Source: a bacterium (GTDB lineage: Bacteria > SZUA-79 > Acidulodesulfobacterales > Acidulodesulfobacteraceae). Taken from it: 5,535 nt of DNA. Positions 1 through 4,995 of the stretch are shown here, piece after piece. The notes under the pieces are model-generated. The model was not told the origin of the DNA. It saw only the letters and a list, made by a program, of their open reading frames with translations, and did not search any database. The stretch is from contig JAJXXD010000185.1 in assembly GCA_021781285.1 (NCBI GenBank), positions 1 through 5,535 on the forward strand. The letters run 5' to 3'. A program made the translations under genes and the position numbers. Position 1 is the first letter of the stretch, and each line of letters begins with the position of its first letter.

Positions 1-7
1 ATAATTA

Positions 8-13
8 AGTCAA
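8..13 (-). promoter_or_regulatory. Possible -35 box of a promoter reading out of the left edge
   Basis: On the minus strand this reads TTGACT, a five-of-six match to the sigma70 -35 consensus. The matching -10 would lie outside the window, so it cannot be confirmed. It would serve a gene to the left of the window. Confidence 0.2.
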
Positions 14-78
14 CCTCTAAAAATAAAATATTAATACTTTTAATATATTTTGAAATGCAATAAATATGCCATAATAAA

Positions 79-105
79 GATTGCTTCGCTTACGCTCGCA
101 ATGAC
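79..105. repeat. Dispersed repeat unit, left copy
   Basis: This 27-base stretch starts GATTGCTTCGCT and ends CGCTCGCAATGAC. It matches 4159-4184 apart from a small difference in the middle (TTA here against TG there). The ends ATTGC and GCAAT can pair, so it forms a small hairpin. Similar ATTGCGAGCG-type repeats are scattered through intergenic regions of many bacterial genomes. I know no established function and see no transposase here. Confidence 0.75.
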
Positions 106-107
106 AG

Positions 108-146
108 AAAAAAAGGGGTCTGATTTGAAATCAGACCCCTTTTTTT
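108..146. terminator. Perfect 19-bp inverted repeat, likely bidirectional intrinsic terminator
   Basis: Seven A's (108-114) lead into GGGGTCTGATTT (115-126). After a single central G at 127 comes the exact complement AAATCAGACCCC (128-139) and seven T's (140-146). Read on either strand this gives a GC-capped stem followed by a U tract, the form of a rho-independent terminator. It could end minus-strand transcription from the antitoxin gene and the ruv genes, or plus-strand transcription from the left. The complete symmetry is also compatible with a REP-like or mobile palindrome. It lies 3 bases from the repeat unit at 79-105. Confidence 0.75.
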
Positions 147-162
147 AGTCCGCGTCGATTCA

Positions 163-211
163 TTATAAGCGGTATATGTGAACTATTTTTCGCATACATA
201 TGCCGCTATAA
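163..211. repeat. Long imperfect inverted repeat (hairpin)
   Basis: TTATA (163-167) pairs with TATAA (207-211). GCGGTATATG (169-178) pairs with CATATGCCGC (197-206). A168 is bulged and T173 faces G202. The result is a 15-bp stem with an 18-base loop. The T/G position is a wobble pair only in plus-strand RNA; in minus-strand RNA it is a C/A mismatch. No U tract follows, so it is not a standard terminator. The rest of 1-338 shows no gene that I can support. Confidence 0.5.
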
Positions 212-338
212 TAAGTAAAATAATTCGCAGTTTTACGCAACAAAGAGGAATTTGAGCAGAATAAATGCCGGAGATTTTATTTACGGATAATAAATTAATT
301 CTTTTTCAGGATAATGTTTAATATTCCTTGTGAAAATT

Positions 339-560
339 TTATATTTTTTTTAAATAGGCTTCGGTTCTTATTTTTTTTATTATATTTTCGGTAGATTCGG
401 TCCTATCTCTCCATTTGCCGAAACTGCCCTTTGCCTTTTCTATTCTTTTTTTCTGTAAATACTGCATTAAAGCCTCAGAGACCGTATAACTAAAATTATC
501 GGATATACTCTTTGCCTCTTCAAATATTTCATCGGAAACGGAGATACAGGTTTTTTTCAT
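339..560 (-). CDS. Ribbon-helix-helix antitoxin-like protein (VapB/CopG type), apparently orphan
   Basis: This encodes 73 residues. The N-terminus has the layout of a ribbon-helix-helix DNA-binding domain: a short beta strand (KKTCISVS, about 2-9), a helix (DEIFEEAKSIS) and a second helix (TVSEALMQYLQKKRIEKA, about 26-43). A charged tail follows with SFGKWRDR, as in VapB-like antitoxins where the C-terminus binds the toxin. Such proteins normally neutralise a partner toxin and repress their own operon as dimers. A GGAGG lies at 574-578, 13 bases from the ATG, which is longer than usual. No toxin gene is visible: ruvB is upstream and the 338 bases downstream are non-coding. The ruvB stop is 59 bases away, so read-through from the ruv block is possible. 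The antitoxin class is inferred from motifs; the exact family is uncertain. Confidence 0.7.
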   Translation of the reverse strand: MKKTCISVSDEIFEEAKSISDNFSYTVSEALMQYLQKKRIEKAKGSFGKWRDRTESTENIIKKIRTEAYLKKI

Positions 561-587
561 AGTCTTTATTATGCCTCCATATTTATA

Positions 588-601
588 ATACTATATAGTA
601 T
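588..601. promoter_or_regulatory. Perfect 14-bp palindrome, candidate antitoxin operator
   Basis: ATACTATATAGTAT is its own reverse complement and lies 28 bases upstream of the antitoxin ATG. It overlaps AT-rich sequence that could supply a -10 element on the minus strand (TATAGT or TATTAT). Ribbon-helix-helix antitoxins commonly bind palindromes of about this size over their own promoter. The operator role is inferred from position and symmetry. Confidence 0.5.
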
Positions 602-619
602 GTTTAATTATATTTTCAT

Positions 620-1681
620 TTAAAACAAAGAGTCTTCTTTTGTCAGCCCGAAGTGCCTGTATGCAAGTTCCGTGGCTACCCTGCCTTTTTTTGACCGCTG
701 TATAAAACCGCAGGCTACTAAATAAGGCTCGACGACGTCTTCAAGCGTGTCTTTCTCGTCGTTCATAGCCTGCGCTATGGTTTCGATGCCGACCGGTCCG
801 CCTCCGAACTTTTCGATGACGGTTTTCAAGAAAAGTATGTCGTTGGCATCCAAGCCGAGTTCGTCTATTCCGAGGCTTTCAATGCCGAATTTCGCCACTT
901 CGAGCGTTACGCAGTCTTTTTTAAGATGCGTCATATAATCCCTCAGCCGCCTTAAAAGCCTGTTGGCTATCCGCGGCGTTCCTCTGGAACGGCGCGCTAT
1001 TTCGAGCGCGGCGGCGTTTTCTATGCCTATGCCGTAAAGTTTTGCGCTTCTAATTACTATGCCGGCAAGTTCGTCCGCATCATAATATTCAAGGCGCGCC
1101 GTAAATCCAAACCTGTCCCTCAAAGGAGACGGTATAAGCCCCGCCCTCGTGGTAGCGCCTACGAGAGTGAACCGCGGCAAACTTATTCTTATGGATTTTG
1201 CCGTAGCGCCTTCGCCGATTATAATGTCGAGCTTAAAATCTTCCATTGCCGGATAAAGCATTTCGGCGGCGGGTTTGGGAAGTCTGTGTATTTCGTCTAT
1301 AAATATTATGTCGCCGTTGGAAACGGCGGATAAAAGGGCGGCTATATCGCCCGCTTTTTCTATGGACGGTCCGGAAGTAATTTTAATATTTACTCCAAGC
1401 TCTTTTGCTATAATGCCTGCGAGGGTAGTCTTGCCCAGACCGGGAGGTCCGAAGAACAGGAGATGGTCAAGGTCGTGATGTCCGAGGCTTGAAGCCCTTT
1501 TTTTAGATGCGTTTATAAAAATTAGAAGGTTTTCCTTAAGTTTCGTCTGCCCTATGTAATCGTCGAATGACAGCGGTCTTACGGGATTGTCGAAATCGCC
1601 GGCTTCGTCTTTTTCCTCCGGTGCATTTCTCAAAATTTTTTCGTCTTCCGCGCTTTTAAATTCTTTTTTAAACGATGCCAT
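620..1681 (-). CDS. ruvB: Holliday junction branch migration ATPase RuvB
   Basis: RuvB is the AAA+ motor that, loaded by RuvA, pumps DNA through Holliday junctions during recombination and fork repair. From the chosen ATG it has 353 residues; the E. coli protein has 336. Visible motifs are Walker A GPPGLGKT (78-85), Walker B IFIDEIH (126-132), sensor 1 GATTRAG (175-181), the arginine-finger region SPLRDRFG (185-192), sensor 2 GTPRIANRLLRR (234-245) and a C-terminal winged helix (EPYLVACGFIQR, about 318-329). The frame stays open to a GTG at 1724-1726, giving 368 residues. That start would overlap ruvA by 37 bases and its only AAGGAG overlaps the GTG itself, so the ATG at 1679-1681, 8 bases after the ruvA stop, is preferred. 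No Shine-Dalgarno is visible before this ATG, so coupling to ruvA is likely. A few extra residues (around SSLGHHD, 64-70) precede the LDHLLFFGPP segment. Confidence 0.96.
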   Translation of the reverse strand: MASFKKEFKSAEDEKILRNAPEEKDEAGDFDNPVRPLSFDDYIGQTKLKENLLIFINASKKRASSLGHHDLDHLLFFGPPGLGKTTLAGIIAKELGVNIKITSGPSIEKAGDIAALLSAVSNGDIIFIDEIHRLPKPAAEMLYPAMEDFKLDIIIGEGATAKSIRISLPRFTLVGATTRAGLIPSPLRDRFGFTARLEYYDADELAGIVIRSAKLYGIGIENAAALEIARRSRGTPRIANRLLRRLRDYMTHLKKDCVTLEVAKFGIESLGIDELGLDANDILFLKTVIEKFGGGPVGIETIAQAMNDEKDTLEDVVEPYLVACGFIQRSKKGRVATELAYRHFGLTKEDSLF

Positions 1682-1689
1682 AATGATAT

Positions 1690-2484
1690 TTATAAATTTT
1701 TCTTGGAATATATATGCTTTAAGCACTCCTTCATTAAATCTTCGGTAGCGGCCGGAATGTTTCCTTCGGATTTAACCATACCGAAAACTTTGCTTGCAAG
1801 GTTAAAGGAATCGAGCCTGGAATAGCCCAAAGTCTCAAGCGCCTGAGCCGATTCCATTATTATATCCGAAGGCTGTTTAGCCGCAGATATTGCTTGATTT
1901 ACTATTTCGTCCCCGCTTTTGCCGCCGCTTACGGCGACTGAATCATTTTCCTTTTCCGCCGACCGCGAAAATCCCCCTGAATTTACATTTGCGTCTGCAG
2001 GTTCGAGATATTTAATGGGTTTCATCCAGAGGTCGCTTGCTTTTATATCGTTAAAAGCTGCGGATTTCTTGAGTATTTTATTTTTTAACTCCATTATTAT
2101 CCGTTCGGCTTTAGACTGCCCTATGCCTTTAATGGCGCAAAGCGCGGATATATCCTGCATCGTCAAAATATTTATCAGATTTCCTGCGTCTATGCTGGAA
2201 AGAATAGTAACGGCAAGTTTTGGACCGACGTCTTTTACGTCTAAAAGAAGCGAAAAAATTTCCCTCTGAAGCCGCGTATTAAAACCGTAAAGGGTTATTC
2301 TATCTTCCCTTACGTAGGTATGGATAAAAAGGCTCATATCTGCGCCGCTCTTTACGTAAGCCGAATTTTTTTCAAAATTAGGCATCGGCATATATACCTC
2401 GTATCCGACGCCTCCCGTTTCGAGAATGATAAGCGATCTTTCAATATCTCTGTGAATTAAAGTTCCGTGCAAAAATGCTATCAT
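1690..2484 (-). CDS. ruvA: Holliday junction recognition subunit RuvA, long-linker form
   Basis: RuvA forms tetramers that hold the four-way junction open and recruit RuvB. The N-terminal OB-fold domain starts MIAFLHGTL and carries the acidic pin pair E60-D61 in the conserved VREDRITLYGF segment. Two helix-hairpin-helix motifs follow: DVGPKLA (85-91) and KGIGQSKAERIIMEL (119-133). The C-terminal RuvB-binding domain begins near 209 with ESAQALETLGYSRLDSF. At 264 residues it is about 60 longer than E. coli RuvA (203). The extra length is the segment between the second HhH motif and domain III (about 140-207), rich in Ser, Gly, Asn, Lys and Glu and probably flexible. The ATG lies 14 bases after the ruvC stop with no clear Shine-Dalgarno, so translational coupling is likely. 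Confidence 0.95.
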   Translation of the reverse strand: MIAFLHGTLIHRDIERSLIILETGGVGYEVYMPMPNFEKNSAYVKSGADMSLFIHTYVREDRITLYGFNTRLQREIFSLLLDVKDVGPKLAVTILSSIDAGNLINILTMQDISALCAIKGIGQSKAERIIMELKNKILKKSAAFNDIKASDLWMKPIKYLEPADANVNSGGFSRSAEKENDSVAVSGGKSGDEIVNQAISAAKQPSDIIMESAQALETLGYSRLDSFNLASKVFGMVKSEGNIPAATEDLMKECLKHIYSKKNL

Positions 2485-2498
2485 TTTATTTTATACGC

Positions 2499-3017
2499 CT
2501 ATATGCCGACGAAATTTGTCATATCGGTAGCGCAGCAGACGGCGATAGAAAGCGCATCCGATATGTTATCGTCAAGATTTTCGTTTAAAAACTCCGTTAC
2601 GTTAGAGCCTTTAGAGGCGCAAATAAGCCTTAGGGCATCTTTCATCTGGTTTTTATCCGCATCTCCATAACCGGAAATGCTTTTTTTGACGAATCTCGGA
2701 GAATATTCTTTAAGCTTTATGTTTAAGTCCGACGAGAGCAGGCATATTACTCCTCTTGCCTGCGATAGTTTAATCAAAGATGATGGATTTATGCCGGAAA
2801 ATACGGATTCTAAAGACATAATATCCGGCGGATATTGAAGGGCGGCTTCCTTAAGTTCGTCGTAAATTTTGCTAAGATTCGAAGGAAACTTGTTTTTTCC
2901 TGCGTCTATCAAACCGCAGGATATAATATCGAAAGGCTTGCCGAAAGAAGGCAGGTCTAAAACAGCCCATCCCGTCAATCTCGACCCGGGGTCAACCCCT
3001 AAAATTCGATAGCCCAT
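2499..3017 (-). CDS. ruvC: Crossover junction endodeoxyribonuclease RuvC
   Basis: RuvC is the dimeric, Mg-dependent resolvase that cuts Holliday junctions with RuvAB. At 172 residues it has the normal family length (E. coli 173). The RNase H-like fold is recognisable from GVDPGSRLTGW, with catalytic D9, then SLESVF with E70, and the C-terminal DDNISDALSIAV with D154. In E. coli the last two acidic residues are spaced D-x-x-D, and some homologues have His at the first of them. Here that position is N151, preceded by D149 and D150, so the metal site may use a shifted residue. The start is fixed by the conserved N-terminus. No Shine-Dalgarno precedes the ATG; the upstream bases are almost all A and T. 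It lies 66 bases downstream of yebC. Confidence 0.94.
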   Translation of the reverse strand: MGYRILGVDPGSRLTGWAVLDLPSFGKPFDIISCGLIDAGKNKFPSNLSKIYDELKEAALQYPPDIMSLESVFSGINPSSLIKLSQARGVICLLSSDLNIKLKEYSPRFVKKSISGYGDADKNQMKDALRLICASKGSNVTEFLNENLDDNISDALSIAVCCATDMTNFVGI

Positions 3018-3083
3018 AAATTATATAATAATTCGATAAGTTTTAAAAACTAATGCAATTGTTTGAATATATTTATAATCGGC

Positions 3084-3818
3084 TTAACCTTCGGCTTCCT
3101 GTATATCGAAGTTTGCGTGAATATTTTGAATTCCTTCTATTTCTTCGAGCGCATCCATAAGTCTTACCATCTGGTCTGCTTCTTTTCCTTTAAGCTCGAT
3201 ATTGGTCTGCGGAATGTATGAAATTTCCGAGAATTTTTCTTTTACGCCCTTAGCATCGAAAGCTGACTTTACATTCTCGAAATCTTTTACGTCGCTGTAA
3301 ACAAGAATTTCGTCTTCTTCAGCTTTTACGTCTTCCGCCCCGGCTTCCAGGGCTATTTCCATAATAGCGTCTTCCGTATTGCCATCCGCAGAGAATCCTA
3401 TTACGCCTTTTTTATTGAACATCCACATAACGCAGCCTGACTCGCCGAGGCTTCCGCCGTGTCTCGAAAGAGCGTGCCTTACTTCCGAAACCGTCCTGTT
3501 TCTGTTGTCCGTCAATGTTTCGATAAGAAGGGCGACGCCTGCCGGTCCGTATCCCTCGTATATTATCTCTTCGTAAGTTTCTCCCTCAAGCTCGCCGGCG
3601 CCTTTTTTCATAGCCCTTTCGATATTTTCCTTAGGCATATTGGCGGCTTTTGCTTCATCTACGGCAAGCCTTAAACGCGGATTAGAGGATATGTCTTTTC
3701 CGCCTATTCTGGTACTGGTAATGATTTCGCGGATGATATTCGTGAAAATCCTGCCTCTTTTTGCGTCTAAAGCCCCTTTCTTTCTTTTAATAGTACTCCA
3801 TTTGCTGTGACCGGACAT
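3084..3818 (-). CDS. yebC: YebC/TACO1-family protein
   Basis: The protein has 244 residues, the usual family length. The signature N-terminus MSGHSKWSTIKRKKGALDAKRGRIF is present, followed by TNIIREI, and KAANMPKENIERAMKKGAG lies near 54-72. The central stretch YEGYGPAGVALLIETLTDNRNRTVSEVRH (about 89-117) is highly characteristic. Bacterial members were long annotated as transcriptional regulators. The family also includes mitochondrial TACO1, a translation activator, and more recent work points to a role at the ribosome, so the older regulator label should be used with care. The start is supported by GGGAGG 8 bases upstream of the ATG. It heads the ruv block, an arrangement seen in several bacterial groups, and lies 56 bases after tRNA-Leu, with which it may be co-transcribed. 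Confidence 0.95.
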   Translation of the reverse strand: MSGHSKWSTIKRKKGALDAKRGRIFTNIIREIITSTRIGGKDISSNPRLRLAVDEAKAANMPKENIERAMKKGAGELEGETYEEIIYEGYGPAGVALLIETLTDNRNRTVSEVRHALSRHGGSLGESGCVMWMFNKKGVIGFSADGNTEDAIMEIALEAGAEDVKAEEDEILVYSDVKDFENVKSAFDAKGVKEKFSEISYIPQTNIELKGKEADQMVRLMDALEEIEGIQNIHANFDIQEAEG

Positions 3819-3874
3819 ATAACAATCCTCCCAAAGTAAAATAAATATTACACGTAATTAAAATAGCGGATAAA

Positions 3875-3959
3875 TGGTGCGAAAGGGGGGAGTTGAACCC
3901 CCATGGGTTGCCCCGCTGGATTCTAAGTCCAGTGCGTATACCAGTTCCGCCACTCTCGC
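3875..3959 (-). tRNA. tRNA-Leu (anticodon UAG)
   Basis: On the minus strand the gene runs GCGAGAG to CTTTCGC, a complete 7-bp acceptor stem with one G-T wobble, then discriminator A and an encoded CCA (3875-3877). The anticodon loop CTTAGAA between CTGGA and TCCAG places TAG at 3923-3925, reading CUA leucine codons. The long variable arm (GGGGCAACCC region) marks a class II tRNA, as expected for leucine. GTTCAACTC gives the T loop. Confidence 0.96.
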
Positions 3960-3989
3960 GAAAGCAAAACTTATCCCTTAAGTTTAATA

Positions 3990-4019
3990 ATTATATCAAA
4001 ATTAATTAAAAAGTGAAAA
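3990..4019 (-). promoter_or_regulatory. Promoter of tRNA-Leu
   Basis: A consensus -10 box TATAAT lies at 3990-3995 on the minus strand. A fair -35, TTTTCA (4014-4019), sits 18 bases upstream. Transcription would start near 3983, about 24 bases before the mature tRNA, leaving a short leader for RNase P. Confidence 0.55.
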
Positions 4020-4034
4020 TATTTATATGTACCG

Positions 4035-4247
4035 AAATCCCGATTTATGATTTTATATATATGAATTACCTGAATTACTTAATAATGTCATTGCGAGCGC
4101 GGTGGACGGACGAAGTCCAGCGTAGCTAACTCCAGCGCAGCTAACCAATCTAAAACGAGATTGCTTCGCTGCGCTCGCAATGACGTGATAGTGTGCTCGC
4201 AATGACGGAATATTAGAATTTATTAAATATTTTCTAAATCGGGATTT
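4035..4247. repeat. 13-bp inverted repeats bracketing the palindromic element
   Basis: AAATCCCGATTTA (4035-4047) and TAAATCGGGATTT (4235-4247) are exact reverse complements. They enclose the composite palindromic element at 4087-4184 and a further partial copy of its end at 4195-4206. They may be termini of an older small non-autonomous element into which the inner element inserted, or an unrelated inverted pair. No coding sequence lies between them. The remainder of the gap 3960-4299 holds only the tRNA-Leu promoter and a small interlocked inverted repeat around 4254-4273 (CAGGT/ACCTG, then CCTG/CAGG). Confidence 0.6.
4087..4184. repeat. 98-bp composite palindromic repeat (MITE/REP-like)
   Basis: The element begins GTCATTGCGAGCGC (4087-4100) and ends with its exact complement GCGCTCGCAATGAC (4171-4184). 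Its right part (4159-4184) is the same unit found at 79-105. The interior carries a tandem duplication of 15 bases with one difference: TCCAGCGTAGCTAAC (4116-4130) and TCCAGCGCAGCTAAC (4131-4145). A truncated copy of the right end, GCTCGCAATGAC, follows at 4195-4206. There is no ORF inside and no clear target-site duplication outside. It resembles the ATTGCGAGCG-type intergenic repeats common in bacteria. It could fold into a long stem in RNA from either strand and may affect tRNA-Asp transcript ends. Confidence 0.75.
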
Positions 4248-4299
4248 GTGATGCAGGTATAACCTGAAACAGGAAATATAAATTATTATGCAGTTTTAA

Positions 4300-4376
4300 T
4301 GGCGGGGCCGACGGGGATCGAACCCGCGACCTCCGGCGTGACAGGCCGGCGTTCTAACCGTCTGAACTACAGCCCC
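4300..4376 (-). tRNA. tRNA-Asp (anticodon GUC)
   Basis: The minus strand gives acceptor arms GGGGCTG and CGGCCCC, discriminator G and encoded CCA (4300-4302). The D arm contains AGTTCAGACGGTTAGAA. The anticodon stem CCGGC/GCCGG encloses CTGTCAC with anticodon GTC at 4340-4342. The T arm is GCGGGTTCGATCCCCGT. All arms are complete, 77 bases with CCA. Confidence 0.97.
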
Positions 4377-4395
4377 GTATCGTATGAAGATATTT

Positions 4396-4424
4396 ATAGT
4401 AATTCATTTGCGGGAAAAAGTCAA
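4396..4424 (-). promoter_or_regulatory. Promoter of tRNA-Asp
   Basis: On the minus strand TTGACT (4419-4424) is followed after 17 bases by TACTAT (4396-4401), a good sigma70-like pair between tRNA-Val and tRNA-Asp. The predicted start lies roughly 10-15 bases before the mature tRNA. This suggests tRNA-Asp does not depend on read-through from tRNA-Val. Confidence 0.6.
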
Positions 4425-4433
4425 GAATTAATA

Positions 4434-4510
4434 TGGTAGGCGGAACAGGGTTCGAACCTGTGACCCCCGGCTTGTAAAGCCGGTGCTCTAACCGGCTGAG
4501 CTATCCGCCC
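4434..4510 (-). tRNA. tRNA-Val (anticodon UAC)
   Basis: The minus strand gives acceptor arms GGGCGGA and TCCGCCT (first pair a G-T wobble), discriminator A and encoded CCA (4434-4436). The D arm contains TAGCTCAGCCGGTTAGAGC. The anticodon stem CCGGC/GCCGG encloses TTTACAA with anticodon TAC at 4474-4476. The T arm is ACAGGTTCGAACCCTGT. The 5' end of the tRNA directly abuts the T tract of the HU terminator. Confidence 0.97.
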
Positions 4511-4569
4511 AAAAAAACAACCCTCATTTTTAAAAATCGATAAGACCATAGAACAATAAAATGAGGGTT
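4511..4569 (-). terminator. Intrinsic terminator of the HU gene
   Basis: On the minus strand AACCCTCATTTT (4558-4569) pairs perfectly with AAAATGAGGGTT (4519-4530), then one G and seven T's (4511-4517). The 12-bp stem has a long 27-base loop, which is atypical. The stem begins 16 bases after the HU stop codon. The T tract ends at the base before tRNA-Val. Confidence 0.75.
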
Positions 4570-4585
4570 TAGATGAAACGATAAA

Positions 4586-4867
4586 TTACTTTCCGGTATT
4601 GACCGCTTCTTTGAAAGATTTACCGGCTTTAAATTTAGGCGACTTCGATGCCTTAATCTGAATTTCTTTTCCGGTCTGCGGATTTCTGCCTTTTCTTGCC
4701 GCTCTTTTAGTTACTTCGAACGTGCCGAAGCCGACAAGCCTGACTGCATCGCCTTTTTTTAAAGCGCTGATTACCGCGTTAATTGCCGCACTAAGAGCTT
4801 TTTCGCTGTCCGCTTTCGTAAGCTTAGACGATTTTGCAATTGCATCAACCAATTCTGCTTTTGTCAT
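4586..4867 (-). CDS. hup: HU-family nucleoid DNA-binding protein
   Basis: HU is a small basic dimer that bends and compacts DNA and assists replication, recombination and repair. The 93 residues are close to the usual 90. The sequence MTKAELVDAIAKSSKLTK opens the helical dimerisation body. GFGTFEV (47-53) leads into the beta arm, with the conserved RNP at 61-63, whose proline intercalates in DNA, followed by PQTGKEIQIKA. The end KSPKFKAGKSFKEAVN is typical. The start is secured by AAGGAGG 8 bases before the ATG. It has its own promoter and terminator, so it is monocistronic. Ihf subunits share the fold, but the sequence is HU-like throughout. Confidence 0.96.
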   Translation of the reverse strand: MTKAELVDAIAKSSKLTKADSEKALSAAINAVISALKKGDAVRLVGFGTFEVTKRAARKGRNPQTGKEIQIKASKSPKFKAGKSFKEAVNTGK

Positions 4868-4915
4868 ACCAACTTCCTCCTTACATTTTAAGGTTTTAAT
4901 GGTTTAATTTTAGTT

Positions 4916-4949
4916 AAGCATCTCTGTAATGCTACATTTGCAGGTGCTT
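4916..4949. promoter_or_regulatory. Inverted repeat in the HU 5' leader
   Basis: AAGCATCT (4916-4923) and AGGTGCTT (4942-4949) form an 8-bp stem around an 18-base loop, with one T-G wobble on the plus strand and one C-A mismatch in the minus-strand mRNA. It lies in the untranslated leader of about 90 bases between the HU promoter and its ribosome binding site. It may be an operator or a weak RNA hairpin; no function can be assigned. Confidence 0.35.
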
Positions 4950-4966
4950 TACTTAAGTATATATAA

Positions 4967-4995
4967 TATATATATGTTTTTAATGAAGATGTCAA
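4967..4995 (-). promoter_or_regulatory. Promoter of the HU gene
   Basis: On the minus strand a perfect -35 box TTGACA (4990-4995) is followed after 17 bases by TATATA (4967-4972) in a long TA-alternating stretch. A start near 4960 would leave a leader of about 90 bases. This is the strongest promoter match in the window, as expected for an abundant protein. Confidence 0.7.

Noticed and set aside
265..321. 18-codon plus-strand ORF starting MPEILF with an AGAGGA upstream
   Set aside because: Spacing to the purine-rich motif is about 15 bases, the peptide is not recognisable, and the region is otherwise non-coding.
150..338. Possible remnant of a PIN-domain toxin on the minus strand downstream of the antitoxin (a short CELFY-like stretch)
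   Set aside because: The stretch is interrupted by stop codons and the resemblance covers only a few residues. It also overlaps the 163-211 hairpin. It is too weak to call a pseudogene.
1682..1726. N-terminal extension of RuvB from a GTG at 1724-1726
   Set aside because: The extra 15 residues do not resemble RuvB N-termini, the only AAGGAG overlaps the GTG, and the start would overlap ruvA. The ATG at 1679-1681 fits better.
1919..2269. 116-codon plus-strand open frame opposite ruvA
   Set aside because: It lies wholly antisense to a well-conserved gene, has no recognisable domain, and is explained as a shadow of the ruvA frame.
4087..4184. CRISPR array in the tRNA gap
   Set aside because: The two 15-base units are adjacent with no spacer between them, and the outer repeats are inverted, not direct.
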